Source: Flavobacterium humi (GTDB taxonomy: Bacteria; Bacteroidota; Bacteroidia; Flavobacteriales; Flavobacteriaceae). From it: DNA of 64,000 nucleotides. Under the pieces are notes generated by a model. That model saw nothing but the letters and a program-made list of their open reading frames with translations, was not told the origin of the DNA and ran no database searches. The stretch spans positions 434,001-498,000 of the forward strand of contig NZ_SRLH01000002.1 in NCBI RefSeq assembly GCF_004745595.1, written 5' to 3'. Made by a program: the position numbers and the translations under genes. Positions 52,060-60,734 of the stretch are shown here, one piece after another. Within the stretch, counting starts at the first letter, position 1. Every line of letters starts with the position of its first letter.

Positions 52060-53523
52060 TTATTTCACCGGGATATTCTCTAAAATCTCCATCACGAATT
52101 TCCAGTATTTCTGTGCAGATGAGATACTAGCCCTTTCATCCGGAGAGTGTGCCCCGTGAATCGTCGGCCCAAAGGAAATCATATCCATGTCCGGGTAATT
52201 TGTCCCTAAAATCCCGCATTCCAATCCGGCGTGGCAAGCCACAACCTTGGGTTTTTCATTGTTTTGTTTTTCATAGATATTCACCAAAACATCCAAAATC
52301 GGCGAATTCACGTTTGGTGTCCAGCCAGGATACGATCCGCTGAAAACAACTTCACACCCAAACAATTCAAACGCCGAACGCAAGGCATTGGCCAAATCGA
52401 ATTTAGAGCTTTCTACCGAAGACCTTGTCAGGTTCTGGATCGAAATTTCACCATCTTTAACAATCACACGGGCAATATTGTTGGACGTTTCTACCAAATC
52501 AGCCATGTCAGGGCTCATCCTGTACACTCCGTTATGCGCCGTATAAATCGCCCTAATCAATCCTTCTTGTACGCCCAGGTCCATTACTTTGGCTGGAACC
52601 TCATCCGATTTTACGATTTCAATAGCCAGGTTCGGTTCGGTCGTTTTATATTCGGCCTTGATATCCCCGATGATTTCCTGCATGTCAAAAACAAAAGCCT
52701 CGTCATACATTCCGGCAACAATCACTTTGGCAACACTCTCACGAGGAATCGCATTACGAAGGCTTCCTCCGCTGATTTCCGCTACCTGAAGCCCGAAATT
52801 CTCAAATCCGTCAAATAACAAACGGTTCATGATTTTATTTGCATTCCCCAAACCTTTGTGGATATCCATTCCGGAATGCCCTCCGTTAAGGCCTTTAACC
52901 GTAATCACATACGCTACGGAATCCTCAGGGGTTTCTTCTTCGTTATAGTTTCTTGTGGCTGTAACATCTACGCCACCGGCACAACCGATATCAATTTCAT
53001 CATCTTCTTCCGTATCCAGGTTCAAAAGAATCTCACCGGTAAGGATCCCTCCTTTTAAATTCAGTGCGCCTGTCATTCCAGTTTCTTCATCAATGGTAAA
53101 CAAAGCCTCAATCGCAGGATGCTTGATATCTTTGCTTTCCAGGATAGCCATGATGGTCGCCACGCCAAGGCCGTTGTCTGCCCCAAGAGTGGTGCCGCGG
53201 GCACGTACCCAGTCGCCGTCAACGTACATATCGATTCCTTGTGTATCAAAATCAAAAACGGTATCGTTGTTTTTTTGGTGCACCATATCCAAATGCCCTT
53301 GCAGGACAATTGTTTTGCGGTTTTCCATCCCCGGTGTGGCCGGTTTGCGGATGATCACGTTACGGATTTCATCTTCAAATGTTTCCAATCCTAAACTATT
53401 TCCAAAATCTTTCATAAAAGCAATTACCTTGTCCTCTTTTTTGGAAGGACGCGGAACGGCATTCAGATCGGCAAATTTGTTCCAAAGCTGTTTTGGTTCC
53501 AGATTTCTTATTTCCTGACTCAT
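52060..53523 (-). CDS. pepD: Aminoacyl-histidine dipeptidase (M20 family)
   Basis: 487 residues, the length of PepD. The dinuclear zinc site is visible: LQGHLDMVHQ, ADNGLGVA, DEETGMTGA and the later THGAHSPDERASI region. The lid domain contains GGHSGMDIHKGLGNA. It cleaves Xaa-His dipeptides such as carnosine and other short peptides in the cytosol. It is monocistronic with a good promoter and a strong terminator. Confidence 0.93.
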   Translation of the reverse strand: MSQEIRNLEPKQLWNKFADLNAVPRPSKKEDKVIAFMKDFGNSLGLETFEDEIRNVIIRKPATPGMENRKTIVLQGHLDMVHQKNNDTVFDFDTQGIDMYVDGDWVRARGTTLGADNGLGVATIMAILESKDIKHPAIEALFTIDEETGMTGALNLKGGILTGEILLNLDTEEDDEIDIGCAGGVDVTATRNYNEEETPEDSVAYVITVKGLNGGHSGMDIHKGLGNANKIMNRLLFDGFENFGLQVAEISGGSLRNAIPRESVAKVIVAGMYDEAFVFDMQEIIGDIKAEYKTTEPNLAIEIVKSDEVPAKVMDLGVQEGLIRAIYTAHNGVYRMSPDMADLVETSNNIARVIVKDGEISIQNLTRSSVESSKFDLANALRSAFELFGCEVVFSGSYPGWTPNVNSPILDVLVNIYEKQNNEKPKVVACHAGLECGILGTNYPDMDMISFGPTIHGAHSPDERASISSAQKYWKFVMEILENIPVK

Positions 53524-53547
53524 ATCGTTTGTTTGTTGTTAAAAGGT

Positions 53548-53581
53548 CAAAGTTACAAAGTTTAAATACTTTTTCTACCAA
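53548..53581 (-). promoter_or_regulatory. Promoter of pepD
   Basis: On the minus strand TTG (53581-53579) and TAACTTTG (53555-53548) are spaced by 23 bases, within the accepted range. The leader is about 15 bases. Confidence 0.55.
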
Positions 53582-53621
53582 TTGATATTGTAATTATATT
53601 TACGTTTCAAAAACGAATCCG

Positions 53622-54674
53622 GTGAAACGAAAATATATCCTTCCCTTATTGCTTATTGTCCAGGTTATCGGCTTAAAAATATTGTTGTTTTTTCCCGGGT
53701 TTGTCGAGAAATATTACAGCAACGGAGTATATCCCATTGTCTCCGGGTTTTCCCGAAAGGTTTTAGGCTGGCTCCCTTTTTCCTTTGGCGATGTATTATA
53801 TGCTATTTTAATCCTTTGGGGGTTTTATTGGTTTTACCAAAACCGGAAAGTCAGCTGGAAAACTAAGGCACTTTCGGTCGTAAGCCTTCTCTCGGTTGCC
53901 TATTTTATCTTCCATGTATTGTGGGCCTTTAACTATTACCGTTTGCCATTGTTTGAGAAAATGAATATCCAAACCCGGTATACCGATGCCCAGCTGCTGG
54001 ATTTTACCCAAAAACTGATCTTGAAAACCAATCAAACCCAATGGGAAATTACCCAGGACAACGCTAAAAAAGTAAGCGTCCCTTATTCGCAAAAGCAGAT
54101 TTTCGATACCGCATTGGCAGGCTACAGCAAGCTTTCCCGCGAATATGCTTTCTTTACCTACAAAACCCCCAGCCAGAAAACATCACTGTTCAGTTATCCG
54201 CTAACTTACATGGGTTTTGGCGGTTACCTGAACCCTTTTACGAATGAAGCCCAGGTCAACGGAATGATCCCGCGCTACAATTTCCCAAGTACGGCTTGCC
54301 ACGAAATGTCCCACCAGATGGGTTTTTCCAGCGAAAGCGAAGCAAATTTCATTGGTTTTTTAGCCTCCACAAAAAACGATGACCTGTATTTTAAATACTC
54401 CGGCTACAGCCATGCCCTGCGCTATTGTTTGTCCAACTGGGAAATCCGGGATCCCAAAACCCTGAAGCAATTGCTCAAGACCATCCACCCCGGAGTCCTT
54501 AAGAATTATAAGGAAAGTAAGGACTTTTGGGAAAACCACCAGACTTTTATCGAAACAGGCTTCCATATATTTTATGACAACTTCCTCAAACTGAACCAAC
54601 AAAAGGACGGTTTGGAAAGCTACAGCAAATTTGTAGATTTAATGGTCAATTATTACCAGGACAGGCCTTTGTAA
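53622..54674 (+). CDS. DUF3810 membrane protein with HExxH motif
   Basis: 350 residues starting at GTG. Membrane helices at about 7-24, 56-73 and 84-102 lead into a catalytic-looking domain with His227-Glu228-Met-Ser-His231, then Glu238 and Glu240 in SSESEANFIGF, in the manner of a gluzincin zinc protease. This is the DUF3810 family. No substrate is known. The protein is anchored in the inner membrane with the motif probably outside the cytosol. A 21-bp repeat array lies 57 bases downstream. Confidence 0.85.
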   Translation: MKRKYILPLLLIVQVIGLKILLFFPGFVEKYYSNGVYPIVSGFSRKVLGWLPFSFGDVLYAILILWGFYWFYQNRKVSWKTKALSVVSLLSVAYFIFHVLWAFNYYRLPLFEKMNIQTRYTDAQLLDFTQKLILKTNQTQWEITQDNAKKVSVPYSQKQIFDTALAGYSKLSREYAFFTYKTPSQKTSLFSYPLTYMGFGGYLNPFTNEAQVNGMIPRYNFPSTACHEMSHQMGFSSESEANFIGFLASTKNDDLYFKYSGYSHALRYCLSNWEIRDPKTLKQLLKTIHPGVLKNYKESKDFWENHQTFIETGFHIFYDNFLKLNQQKDGLESYSKFVDLMVNYYQDRPL

Positions 54675-54730
54675 CCTCAACACATACAATCCACTTTACT
54701 TTTTATAAAAACCAGCAGCCTTTCTTTAAG

Positions 54731-55090
54731 GATTGTTTTAAGTTGACGAACATTTGTTTTAAGTAGAAGAACATTTGTTTTAAGTTGATGAATGTTTGTT
54801 TTAAGTTGATGAATGTTTGTTTTAAGTTGGTGAAGGTTTGTTTTAAGTTGGTGAATGTTTGTTTTAAGTTGATGAATGTTTGTTTTAAGTTGGTGAAGGT
54901 TTGTTTTAAGTTGGTGAATGTTTGTTTTAAGTTGGTGAAGGTTTGTTTTAAGTTGGAGAAGGTTTGTTTTAAGTTGGTGAAGGTTTGTTTTAAGTTGATG
55001 AAGGTTTGTTTTAAGTTGGTGAAGGTTTGTTCTAAATACAAGGATGTTTGTTTTAAGTTCGAGAAGCTTTATTTTAAAAAGAAGGATTTC
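54731..55090. repeat. Array of about 17 tandem 21-bp repeats
   Basis: The unit is near GTTTGTTTTAAGTTGGTGAA plus one base. The G of TTGTTTTA recurs every 21 bases from 54735 to 55050 (16 units) with a degenerate 17th at 55071; units at each end are more diverged. Three frames, two on the minus strand and one on the plus, stay open through the array because 21 is a multiple of 3, giving heptad-like LKTNLHQ, TFTNLKQ or FKLVNVC repeats up to 146 residues. None has a convincing start or upstream signal, and the longest begins inside the adjacent terminator, so I list this as repeat DNA, not a gene. Confidence 0.85.
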
Positions 55091-55100
55091 ATTTGAACCA

Positions 55101-55136
55101 AAAAAAACGGGTAGCATAATTTCCTTACACTACCCG
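55101..55136 (-). terminator. Terminator of the polyketide operon
   Basis: 7-bp stem CGGGTAG/CTACCCG with a 15-base loop and a T-run on the minus strand, right after the oxidoreductase gene. Confidence 0.7.
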
Positions 55137-55147
55137 CAAACATCAAA

Positions 55148-55738
55148 CTAGAGACGGGAAAATTGCTTTTCAAGCTTTTGGAGCCATTCCTCCCGTTTTT
55201 CCTGACTGACCATTTTCACTCTGTTGAAACTAATCCATTTTCTGTTTTTATATCCTAATTTCCAAAATGTCCCTCTTATAAGCGCTCTTTGTATGGCATT
55301 GCCAAAAAACCACCGGTAAATGAATCCCGGTGTATTCATCGTGGTAATCACAGTAACGCCTTTAATGTTTTTAAGCAGCGGTTTCATCCTGGTATTGCTT
55401 GCGTTGGAATAATCATAAGCCAATCCCGGAAAAATAACCTTATCGATAAAACCTTTCATAAGGGCCGGCATAAGTTCCCACCATATCGGGAAAATAAAAA
55501 TAAGATGGTCCGCGTTCTGGAGCCTTTCCTGGTAATTGATCACCTGGCAATCTACCGGTTTCCGGTCCCTGAATGCACGTAAGTCCTGCGCCGACATTAC
55601 AGGATTGAATTGTTCCCGGTCCAAATGGATCAGGTCTGTGGTATGGCTTGCCAGCTGCAGCCCTTTTTGTACGGCATTTAGCAAAGAATTACAATAACTT
55701 CCTTCGTAAGGATGATTGAAAACAATTAATATATTCAT
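55148..55738 (-). CDS. NAD(P)H-dependent oxidoreductase (flavodoxin_2/NQO fold)
   Basis: 196 residues. ILIVFNHPYEGSYCNSLL binds the FMN phosphate, and FIFPIWWELMPALMKGFIDKVIFPG is the usual central block (only part cited). The family reduces quinones or flavins with NAD(P)H. It is the last gene of a three-gene operon with a FAD monooxygenase (23-base gap) and a type III polyketide synthase, so it probably reduces a quinone formed from the polyketide or supplies reduced flavin; both are inferences. Confidence 0.87.
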   Translation of the reverse strand: MNILIVFNHPYEGSYCNSLLNAVQKGLQLASHTTDLIHLDREQFNPVMSAQDLRAFRDRKPVDCQVINYQERLQNADHLIFIFPIWWELMPALMKGFIDKVIFPGLAYDYSNASNTRMKPLLKNIKGVTVITTMNTPGFIYRWFFGNAIQRALIRGTFWKLGYKNRKWISFNRVKMVSQEKREEWLQKLEKQFSRL

Positions 55739-55761
55739 AGTATTTGGGGGTTAAGACTATT

Positions 55762-57315
55762 TTAGTTGGAGTAGATTTTATTCAGGTACGATTGTGTCCT
55801 TTGGATAATGGTATCGTATTCTTTTTCATTTCCGATATTGAAAATGAACTTATCAGGCCGTATGATCACAAAATCTGCTTTCTGTTCTGCCATCCATTTG
55901 GTAAAAAGAACCGATTTGATTTCATTGCCATAGATTGGAAAACCAGTAACCAACGGAATGAATTTCAGGACTCCAGACAATTCAAGCGGGTAAATCTTAC
56001 TTTCGGCCCGGTACAAAACAACCCAGTTAAACCCGCACAGTTCATCAAAATACAGTTGGTCGTCTTTGGTCCAAACGATCGGTTGCGGCAAACGTTTCCC
56101 TACTAAAGAATGCTTAAACCTCGAAAAATTATCAATATCCAGGCCGTAAAGATGTTTGTTGATCAAGGCATCAATAGGCTTGCTTGGCAAAATATTGAAG
56201 ATCCGAAGCAATCCGTTGCGCAAAGGAGACAAGATAGGATTGGAATATTGGATGAAGCCTCCAAGTATGGCCGCCAACCTGATTATTTTACGCACTTGAG
56301 GCGCTCTTTCCGTATAATAGGAATCAAGCAATTGCTCCGTTTCTTCGCCAGGATTCAGGCATGCCCTGACTATTTTCCAGGATAGGTTTTTTGCGTCTTT
56401 TATTCCTGAGCACATTCCCTGTCCTAAAAAAGGCGGCATCTGGTGGGCGGCATCTCCGGCAAGGAAAACCCGCCCCGATCGCCAGGAATTTGCCAATAAC
56501 GTATGGAACGCATATTTTTTCTGACGGATGATTTCAAATTCCTCAATAGGAAAAAGCGCCTTTAGTTTCGGGATCATTTTGTCTGCCAGTAATTCATCGG
56601 AAAGCGCACTGTCCTGTTCGGAAACCATAAATTCCCACCTAAAATGATTATTCACTCCATTTACATATGTTATAGGCTGCTTTGGATCACAAAATTGTTT
56701 GTGGTCTTCCGAAAACAGTTGTTTGCCAAAGTAATTCGTATCAATAACAAACCATTCTTTTTTAAACCCGAAATCATACACCGAAATCCCCATTCTTTTG
56801 CGGATGGGGCTTTTCCCGCCATCACAGGCAATCAGGAATTTGGCTTTGACCCTGGTAACCGTGTTCTCTTTATCGGTTAAAACCAAGGATAGTTCTTCTT
56901 TGGTCTGGCTCAAGTCGGTCCAGGTAGTTTCCTTTAGGAATGTTACGTTAGGATAGAGCGAAAAGCCATTTCTCAGGTGCTTTTCTATCTCAGGCTGCAG
57001 TATCCAGTTGCAGTCCGGGATATCTTCCGAAACACTCGAATCAGGCTGGAACTGAAAAAGCACTTTGTCTTTTTTTGACACCAGGGCATAATTCTCGAAA
57101 GGCTTGATGGCGTCTTTTTTCATGTCTTCATATAAGCCCAATTCCTGAAAAATCCGGATTACGTCTTCATCTATATGGACTGCCCTGGGATAATCAATAA
57201 TATCAGGCGCGGTATCAAACAACAGGACTTTTAAGTTGTGTTTTCCAAAATAATTGGCAAATGTGGCCCCGGTAGGACCACATCCTGCAATTATTACATC
57301 ATATATATCTTCCAT
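55762..57315 (-). CDS. FAD-dependent aromatic monooxygenase (PheA/TfdB/MhpA class)
   Basis: 517 residues. The FAD-binding GCGPTG is at 11-16, followed by the DYPRAVHIDEDVIRIFQELG block shared with MhpA-type hydroxylases, and the second FAD motif is FLAGDAAHQMPPFLGQGM. These class A flavoprotein monooxygenases hydroxylate phenolic rings with NAD(P)H and O2. The gene starts 14 bases after the type III polyketide synthase gene, so the likely substrate is the phenolic polyketide made by that enzyme. The family C-terminal thioredoxin-like domain seems short. Confidence 0.88.
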   Translation of the reverse strand: MEDIYDVIIAGCGPTGATFANYFGKHNLKVLLFDTAPDIIDYPRAVHIDEDVIRIFQELGLYEDMKKDAIKPFENYALVSKKDKVLFQFQPDSSVSEDIPDCNWILQPEIEKHLRNGFSLYPNVTFLKETTWTDLSQTKEELSLVLTDKENTVTRVKAKFLIACDGGKSPIRKRMGISVYDFGFKKEWFVIDTNYFGKQLFSEDHKQFCDPKQPITYVNGVNNHFRWEFMVSEQDSALSDELLADKMIPKLKALFPIEEFEIIRQKKYAFHTLLANSWRSGRVFLAGDAAHQMPPFLGQGMCSGIKDAKNLSWKIVRACLNPGEETEQLLDSYYTERAPQVRKIIRLAAILGGFIQYSNPILSPLRNGLLRIFNILPSKPIDALINKHLYGLDIDNFSRFKHSLVGKRLPQPIVWTKDDQLYFDELCGFNWVVLYRAESKIYPLELSGVLKFIPLVTGFPIYGNEIKSVLFTKWMAEQKADFVIIRPDKFIFNIGNEKEYDTIIQRTQSYLNKIYSN

Positions 57316-57329
57316 GTAATGAGTAAGAA

Positions 57330-58553
57330 TTAAATTTTCTCCACTAATAAAGCCGTTGCTGTAAGGCCCGGGCCGAAAGCCATTGCGACTACTTTTGTCC
57401 CCGGAAGGATTGTATCATCGTTTACAATTTCATTAAAAATATGAGGGATTGTAGCCGAAGACATATTTCCCTGGCGGCGCAATACTTCATACGACCAGCT
57501 TGCCTGCTCTTTGAAAATCCCGATCTCATCCACAACATAATCAATGATTTTCGGGCCACCCGGATGGATCGCAAAATGCATTTTGTACTTATCTTCCTCA
57601 AGGTCTACATTGGCTTTCCGGCAAAGTGTTGTTAAGAATGACTTGATATTTTTACGGATGAAAACCGGCACTCTCTTGGAAAGGGTCATCAGGAAATTAT
57701 ATTCGCCCAGATCCCAAGACATGTCTTCCAGCGAATCCGGGATGATGACTTCATGGGAAGACAGGATGCGCAACCCTTTTTTCTCTTCGATAGCGGTATC
57801 ATTCATAAAAGAATCTTCCTCATATAGCGAATAACCGATAAACCCATCTGCAAAAAGAGAACAGATCATTGTATTGGCATTGGAAAATTCGGTCAGGTTC
57901 AAATGCGCCGATAACAATTCCGTATGGATGACATCTACACGGCCGTTGGCAGTACTGGAATTAACCAGGCTGCTTGCCGTACGGATAGCCGGAAAAGCAC
58001 CATAACAGCCCATTTGATAGGAATGCGTTACTTGTGCTGTGTCCCAATTCCTTTTTATTACCGCTTCCTGGGCAACGCTCGGTGAGGCATATCCGGAACA
58101 GGTAACATGTACTAAATTTTCCGGTTTTGTATTGTTTTTTGCGTAGAATTCATCAAAAACATAAGACATTTTTTCCTTGAACCATAGCATACGATCTCCA
58201 ATTTTCGGTCCGTAAATGTCACCGGGCTTTGTCATGAAGCTTTTCGGAAGCTGGTATTCGGATGGCAATGTACTCTCCATCTTCTCCTCGATGAACTGGT
58301 CAACTTCTTCAAAGATCAGGATTTGCCGCTGATGGATGTTTTCAGGAGAAACAGAATATTTATCAACCTGATCCGAAATAAATTCAAAACTTACAGATAT
58401 ATCGTCCAGCTCATCATCTCCCGTTACAGCCAAACTCGGTTGGTTCTGGAAATGATGGTACAAAAATTTGGTGTACTGGTTGAGTTTTTGCTGATCTGTT
58501 AATTTGCCAACTAAAATGGGTTGGAAGTTCGAAAGAATAACATTTTTTTTCAT
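57330..58553 (-). CDS. Type III polyketide synthase (chalcone/stilbene synthase family)
   Basis: 407 residues. The catalytic triad of type III synthases is complete: Cys183 in SYQMGCYGAFPA, His330 in FAIHPGGPKIID and Asn362 in RRQGNMSSAT. HVTCSGYASP and the C-terminal AFGPGLTATALL (GFGPG loop) also fit. The HPGGPKI and GNMSSAT motifs separate it from FabH-type ketosynthases. It extends an acyl-CoA starter with malonyl-CoA and cyclises it to an alkylresorcinol, alkylpyrone or similar. It leads an operon with a ring hydroxylase and an NAD(P)H oxidoreductase. Starter and product are not readable from sequence. Confidence 0.9.
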   Translation of the reverse strand: MKKNVILSNFQPILVGKLTDQQKLNQYTKFLYHHFQNQPSLAVTGDDELDDISVSFEFISDQVDKYSVSPENIHQRQILIFEEVDQFIEEKMESTLPSEYQLPKSFMTKPGDIYGPKIGDRMLWFKEKMSYVFDEFYAKNNTKPENLVHVTCSGYASPSVAQEAVIKRNWDTAQVTHSYQMGCYGAFPAIRTASSLVNSSTANGRVDVIHTELLSAHLNLTEFSNANTMICSLFADGFIGYSLYEEDSFMNDTAIEEKKGLRILSSHEVIIPDSLEDMSWDLGEYNFLMTLSKRVPVFIRKNIKSFLTTLCRKANVDLEEDKYKMHFAIHPGGPKIIDYVVDEIGIFKEQASWSYEVLRRQGNMSSATIPHIFNEIVNDDTILPGTKVVAMAFGPGLTATALLVEKI

Positions 58554-58568
58554 TTTTATTAAGTTTAG

Positions 58569-58592
58569 ATTTGACGCAAATTTTAGTCAAAT
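58569..58592 (-). promoter_or_regulatory. Inverted repeat in the polyketide synthase promoter region
   Basis: Perfect ATTTGAC-N10-GTCAAAT dyad (7-bp arms) 16 bases upstream of the polyketide synthase start. The half-site resembles TTGAC/GTCAA sites of Crp/Fnr-family regulators, one of which is encoded next door, though the 10-base spacing is wider than the usual 4. Confidence 0.4.
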
Positions 58593-58679
58593 TCCCTTTA
58601 TAAAAATTAACATTTGTTAATTAAATTCCTACAAAAAATTAATTAACTCTTTCGAAACTTATTTTTTACATTCCGGTGT

Positions 58680-59243
58680 TTATTTTGGTTGTTTCCTGGC
58701 CCGTATCCGGCTTAAGGAAACGGTTGTGATGCCCAGGTACGAAGCGATGTATTGCAAGGGGACACGCTGTAGGATATGAGATTTGTTTTTGATGAGGTTT
58801 TGGTAGCGCTCTTCGGGTTTTTCCTGGATATAGGATAAAAAATGATGGATGTAATTGATGAAACGGTCGGAAGTAAAATCAAAAAACATCTCCCGGAACA
58901 ACGGGTTTTGGTCCATGATGGTTTTCCAGTTTTCTTTTTTGATGACCAGCAACTGGCATTCTTCAATGGTTTCTATGCTAAAATCACTTGGAGTGTTTTT
59001 GAGGTAACTTTCAAAAGAGGACACAAATTCATTTTCAAAAAAGAACTGTATGGTTATTTCTTTCCCATTGTAATTGTTCGATAGGCGGATGCATCCCTTG
59101 ACGATAAAATACAACGTATTGGACACATCTCCTTCCTGCAGCAGCGTATATTTGGCAGGCAGCGTTTCCTCATACCAGAAATCCTGGTATTTCTCGACGA
59201 TACCTTTAAGTTTTGGGAAAGCTTTGGATAAACTGACTGGCAT
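58680..59243 (-). CDS. Crp/Fnr-family transcription regulator
   Basis: 187 residues. The cyclic-nucleotide-binding-like beta roll spans about 20-115 (LLQEGDVSNTLYFIVKGCIRL, first part), with a helical linker. A short C-terminal helix-turn-helix reads LQRVPLQYIASYLGITTVSLSRIRARK. No Fnr-type Cys cluster is seen, so it is not an iron-sulfur oxygen sensor. Similar short regulators in Bacteroidota respond to unknown ligands. It begins 11 bases after ndh and precedes the polyketide operon by 126 bases, and may control it. Confidence 0.88.
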   Translation of the reverse strand: MPVSLSKAFPKLKGIVEKYQDFWYEETLPAKYTLLQEGDVSNTLYFIVKGCIRLSNNYNGKEITIQFFFENEFVSSFESYLKNTPSDFSIETIEECQLLVIKKENWKTIMDQNPLFREMFFDFTSDRFINYIHHFLSYIQEKPEERYQNLIKNKSHILQRVPLQYIASYLGITTVSLSRIRARKQPK

Positions 59244-59254
59244 TTTCTTTACAA

Positions 59255-60559
59255 TTAAATCTCATCACTGGTAAAAGTCGTAAAACTCCTTTTTTTGTAC
59301 GGACGGATAATCAGGCGCCCTTCCCTGTCAAAACGGATATAATTATATACCCAATTCAGGAAAACAACCGCTTTGTTCTTAAATCCTATCAGCGAAAACA
59401 AATGCACAAACATCCAGACAAACCATGCAAAAACTCCATGGAAATGGTATCTTGGCAAATCGACAACTGCTTTGTTCCGGCCAATAGTTGCCATAGAACC
59501 TTTGTCATTATATTCAAACGGGACCATAGGCTCATTTTTTACGAACCGTACCAGGTTTTCACCCAACAAACGCCCTTGTTGCAAGGCAGGTTGTGCCATC
59601 ATCGGGTGCCCTAACGGATATTCCCCGGTTTCCATTAAAGCAATGTCCCCGATAGCGAAAATATTCGAATGCCCTGCCACCTGGCTGAATTCATTTACAC
59701 GGATCCGTTCGGCCTTTTCGACTAAAGACCCGGCGTCAAGCCCAGCAACAACAGCGCCTTGCACTCCGGCCGTCCAGATAACGGTCGCGGTATCGAAAGT
59801 GATATCGGAATTAGTCAAAATCGTACGCCCGTCGTAATGGGTAACCCGGACATTTTTCCAGATTTTGACACCAAGGCCGAGCAGGAATCCTTCAGCAGCT
59901 TTGGATGCTTTTTCGCTCATCGTGTTCAGTATGCGGTCGCCGCTCTGGATAAGGTTGATCTGCATTTTACCGATGTCCAGGTCCGGGTAATCCTTTTGCA
60001 GGATCGCTTTTTTCATTTCGGCCAAAGCACCGGCCAGTTCGACTCCTGTTGGCCCGCCTCCTACCAATACGAAATTCATCAGGCTGTTTTTATCGTTAAC
60101 GTCTTTGGTTAGGACCGCCTGTTCGAAATTTTCCAAAATCAGGCTTCGGATATTAAGCGATTGCGGAATGGTCTTCATCGACATCGAATTGCGTTCAATT
60201 TCCTTGTTTCCGAAATAATTGGTTTTCGAACCTGTGGCAATAACCAGGTAATCATAATGCAAATCGCCTATTTCAGAAATGATTTTACGGTTTTGCGTAT
60301 CAATCTCCTTCACTGAAGTAAGCCGGAAGTAAAAATCCTGGAATTCCTGGATCACTTTCCTTATTGGGTAAGCAATGGAACCTGCTTCGAGCCCGCCAGT
60401 AGCAACCTGGTACAATAACGGCTGGAATGTGTGGTAATTATGCTTGTCCAAAAGGACAACCTGTAGGTTTTTATTTTTTAGTTTTTTGGCTAATGTGATA
60501 CCTGCAAATCCCCCACCGATGATTACGACCCTGGGATTTTTTGATTGTGGAATATTCAT
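59255..60559 (-). CDS. ndh: Type II NADH dehydrogenase (NDH-2)
   Basis: 434 residues. FAD-binding GGGFAG lies near residue 15, then DKHNYHTFQPLLYQVATGG, a hallmark of bacterial NDH-2. The NADH-binding VGGGPTGVELAGAL is in the middle and IFAIGDIA in the second FAD segment. The C-terminal hydrophobic stretch (VFAWFVWMFVHLFSLIGF) attaches it to the inner membrane. It passes electrons from NADH to menaquinone without pumping protons. It is followed by the Crp/Fnr gene on the same strand. Confidence 0.92.
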   Translation of the reverse strand: MNIPQSKNPRVVIIGGGFAGITLAKKLKNKNLQVVLLDKHNYHTFQPLLYQVATGGLEAGSIAYPIRKVIQEFQDFYFRLTSVKEIDTQNRKIISEIGDLHYDYLVIATGSKTNYFGNKEIERNSMSMKTIPQSLNIRSLILENFEQAVLTKDVNDKNSLMNFVLVGGGPTGVELAGALAEMKKAILQKDYPDLDIGKMQINLIQSGDRILNTMSEKASKAAEGFLLGLGVKIWKNVRVTHYDGRTILTNSDITFDTATVIWTAGVQGAVVAGLDAGSLVEKAERIRVNEFSQVAGHSNIFAIGDIALMETGEYPLGHPMMAQPALQQGRLLGENLVRFVKNEPMVPFEYNDKGSMATIGRNKAVVDLPRYHFHGVFAWFVWMFVHLFSLIGFKNKAVVFLNWVYNYIRFDREGRLIIRPYKKRSFTTFTSDEI

Positions 60560-60656
60560 TCTTTGTATTGGAATGGTTCAGAATGGCTAAGTTACGATGT
60601 TTCTGCCGAAAAACAGCGCCAAATTCCTACAGATCTAACAATAAAAAAACAAAAAT

Positions 60657-60681
60657 AAACGGCTTTGAAATCCGGCCGTTT
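60657..60681. other. Hairpin between divergent ndh and sigma-factor genes
   Basis: 7-bp stem AAACGGC/GCCGTTT with an 11-base loop. It lies between two divergent genes where no terminator is needed, so it may be in a leader RNA or be a protein site. Low support. Confidence 0.3.
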
Positions 60682-60734
60682 TGGATATTTCCTTTTTTTT
60701 GTAACAAATTCAACCGCAAAACTACTAACTCGAT

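Noticed and set aside
54677..55117. 146-residue minus-strand frame of LKTNLHQ heptads (and two other long frames in the same array)
   Set aside because: The frames are a by-product of a 21-bp repeat unit without stops. The longest begins inside the terminator of the neighbouring operon and has no own promoter, so I kept the array as a repeat only.
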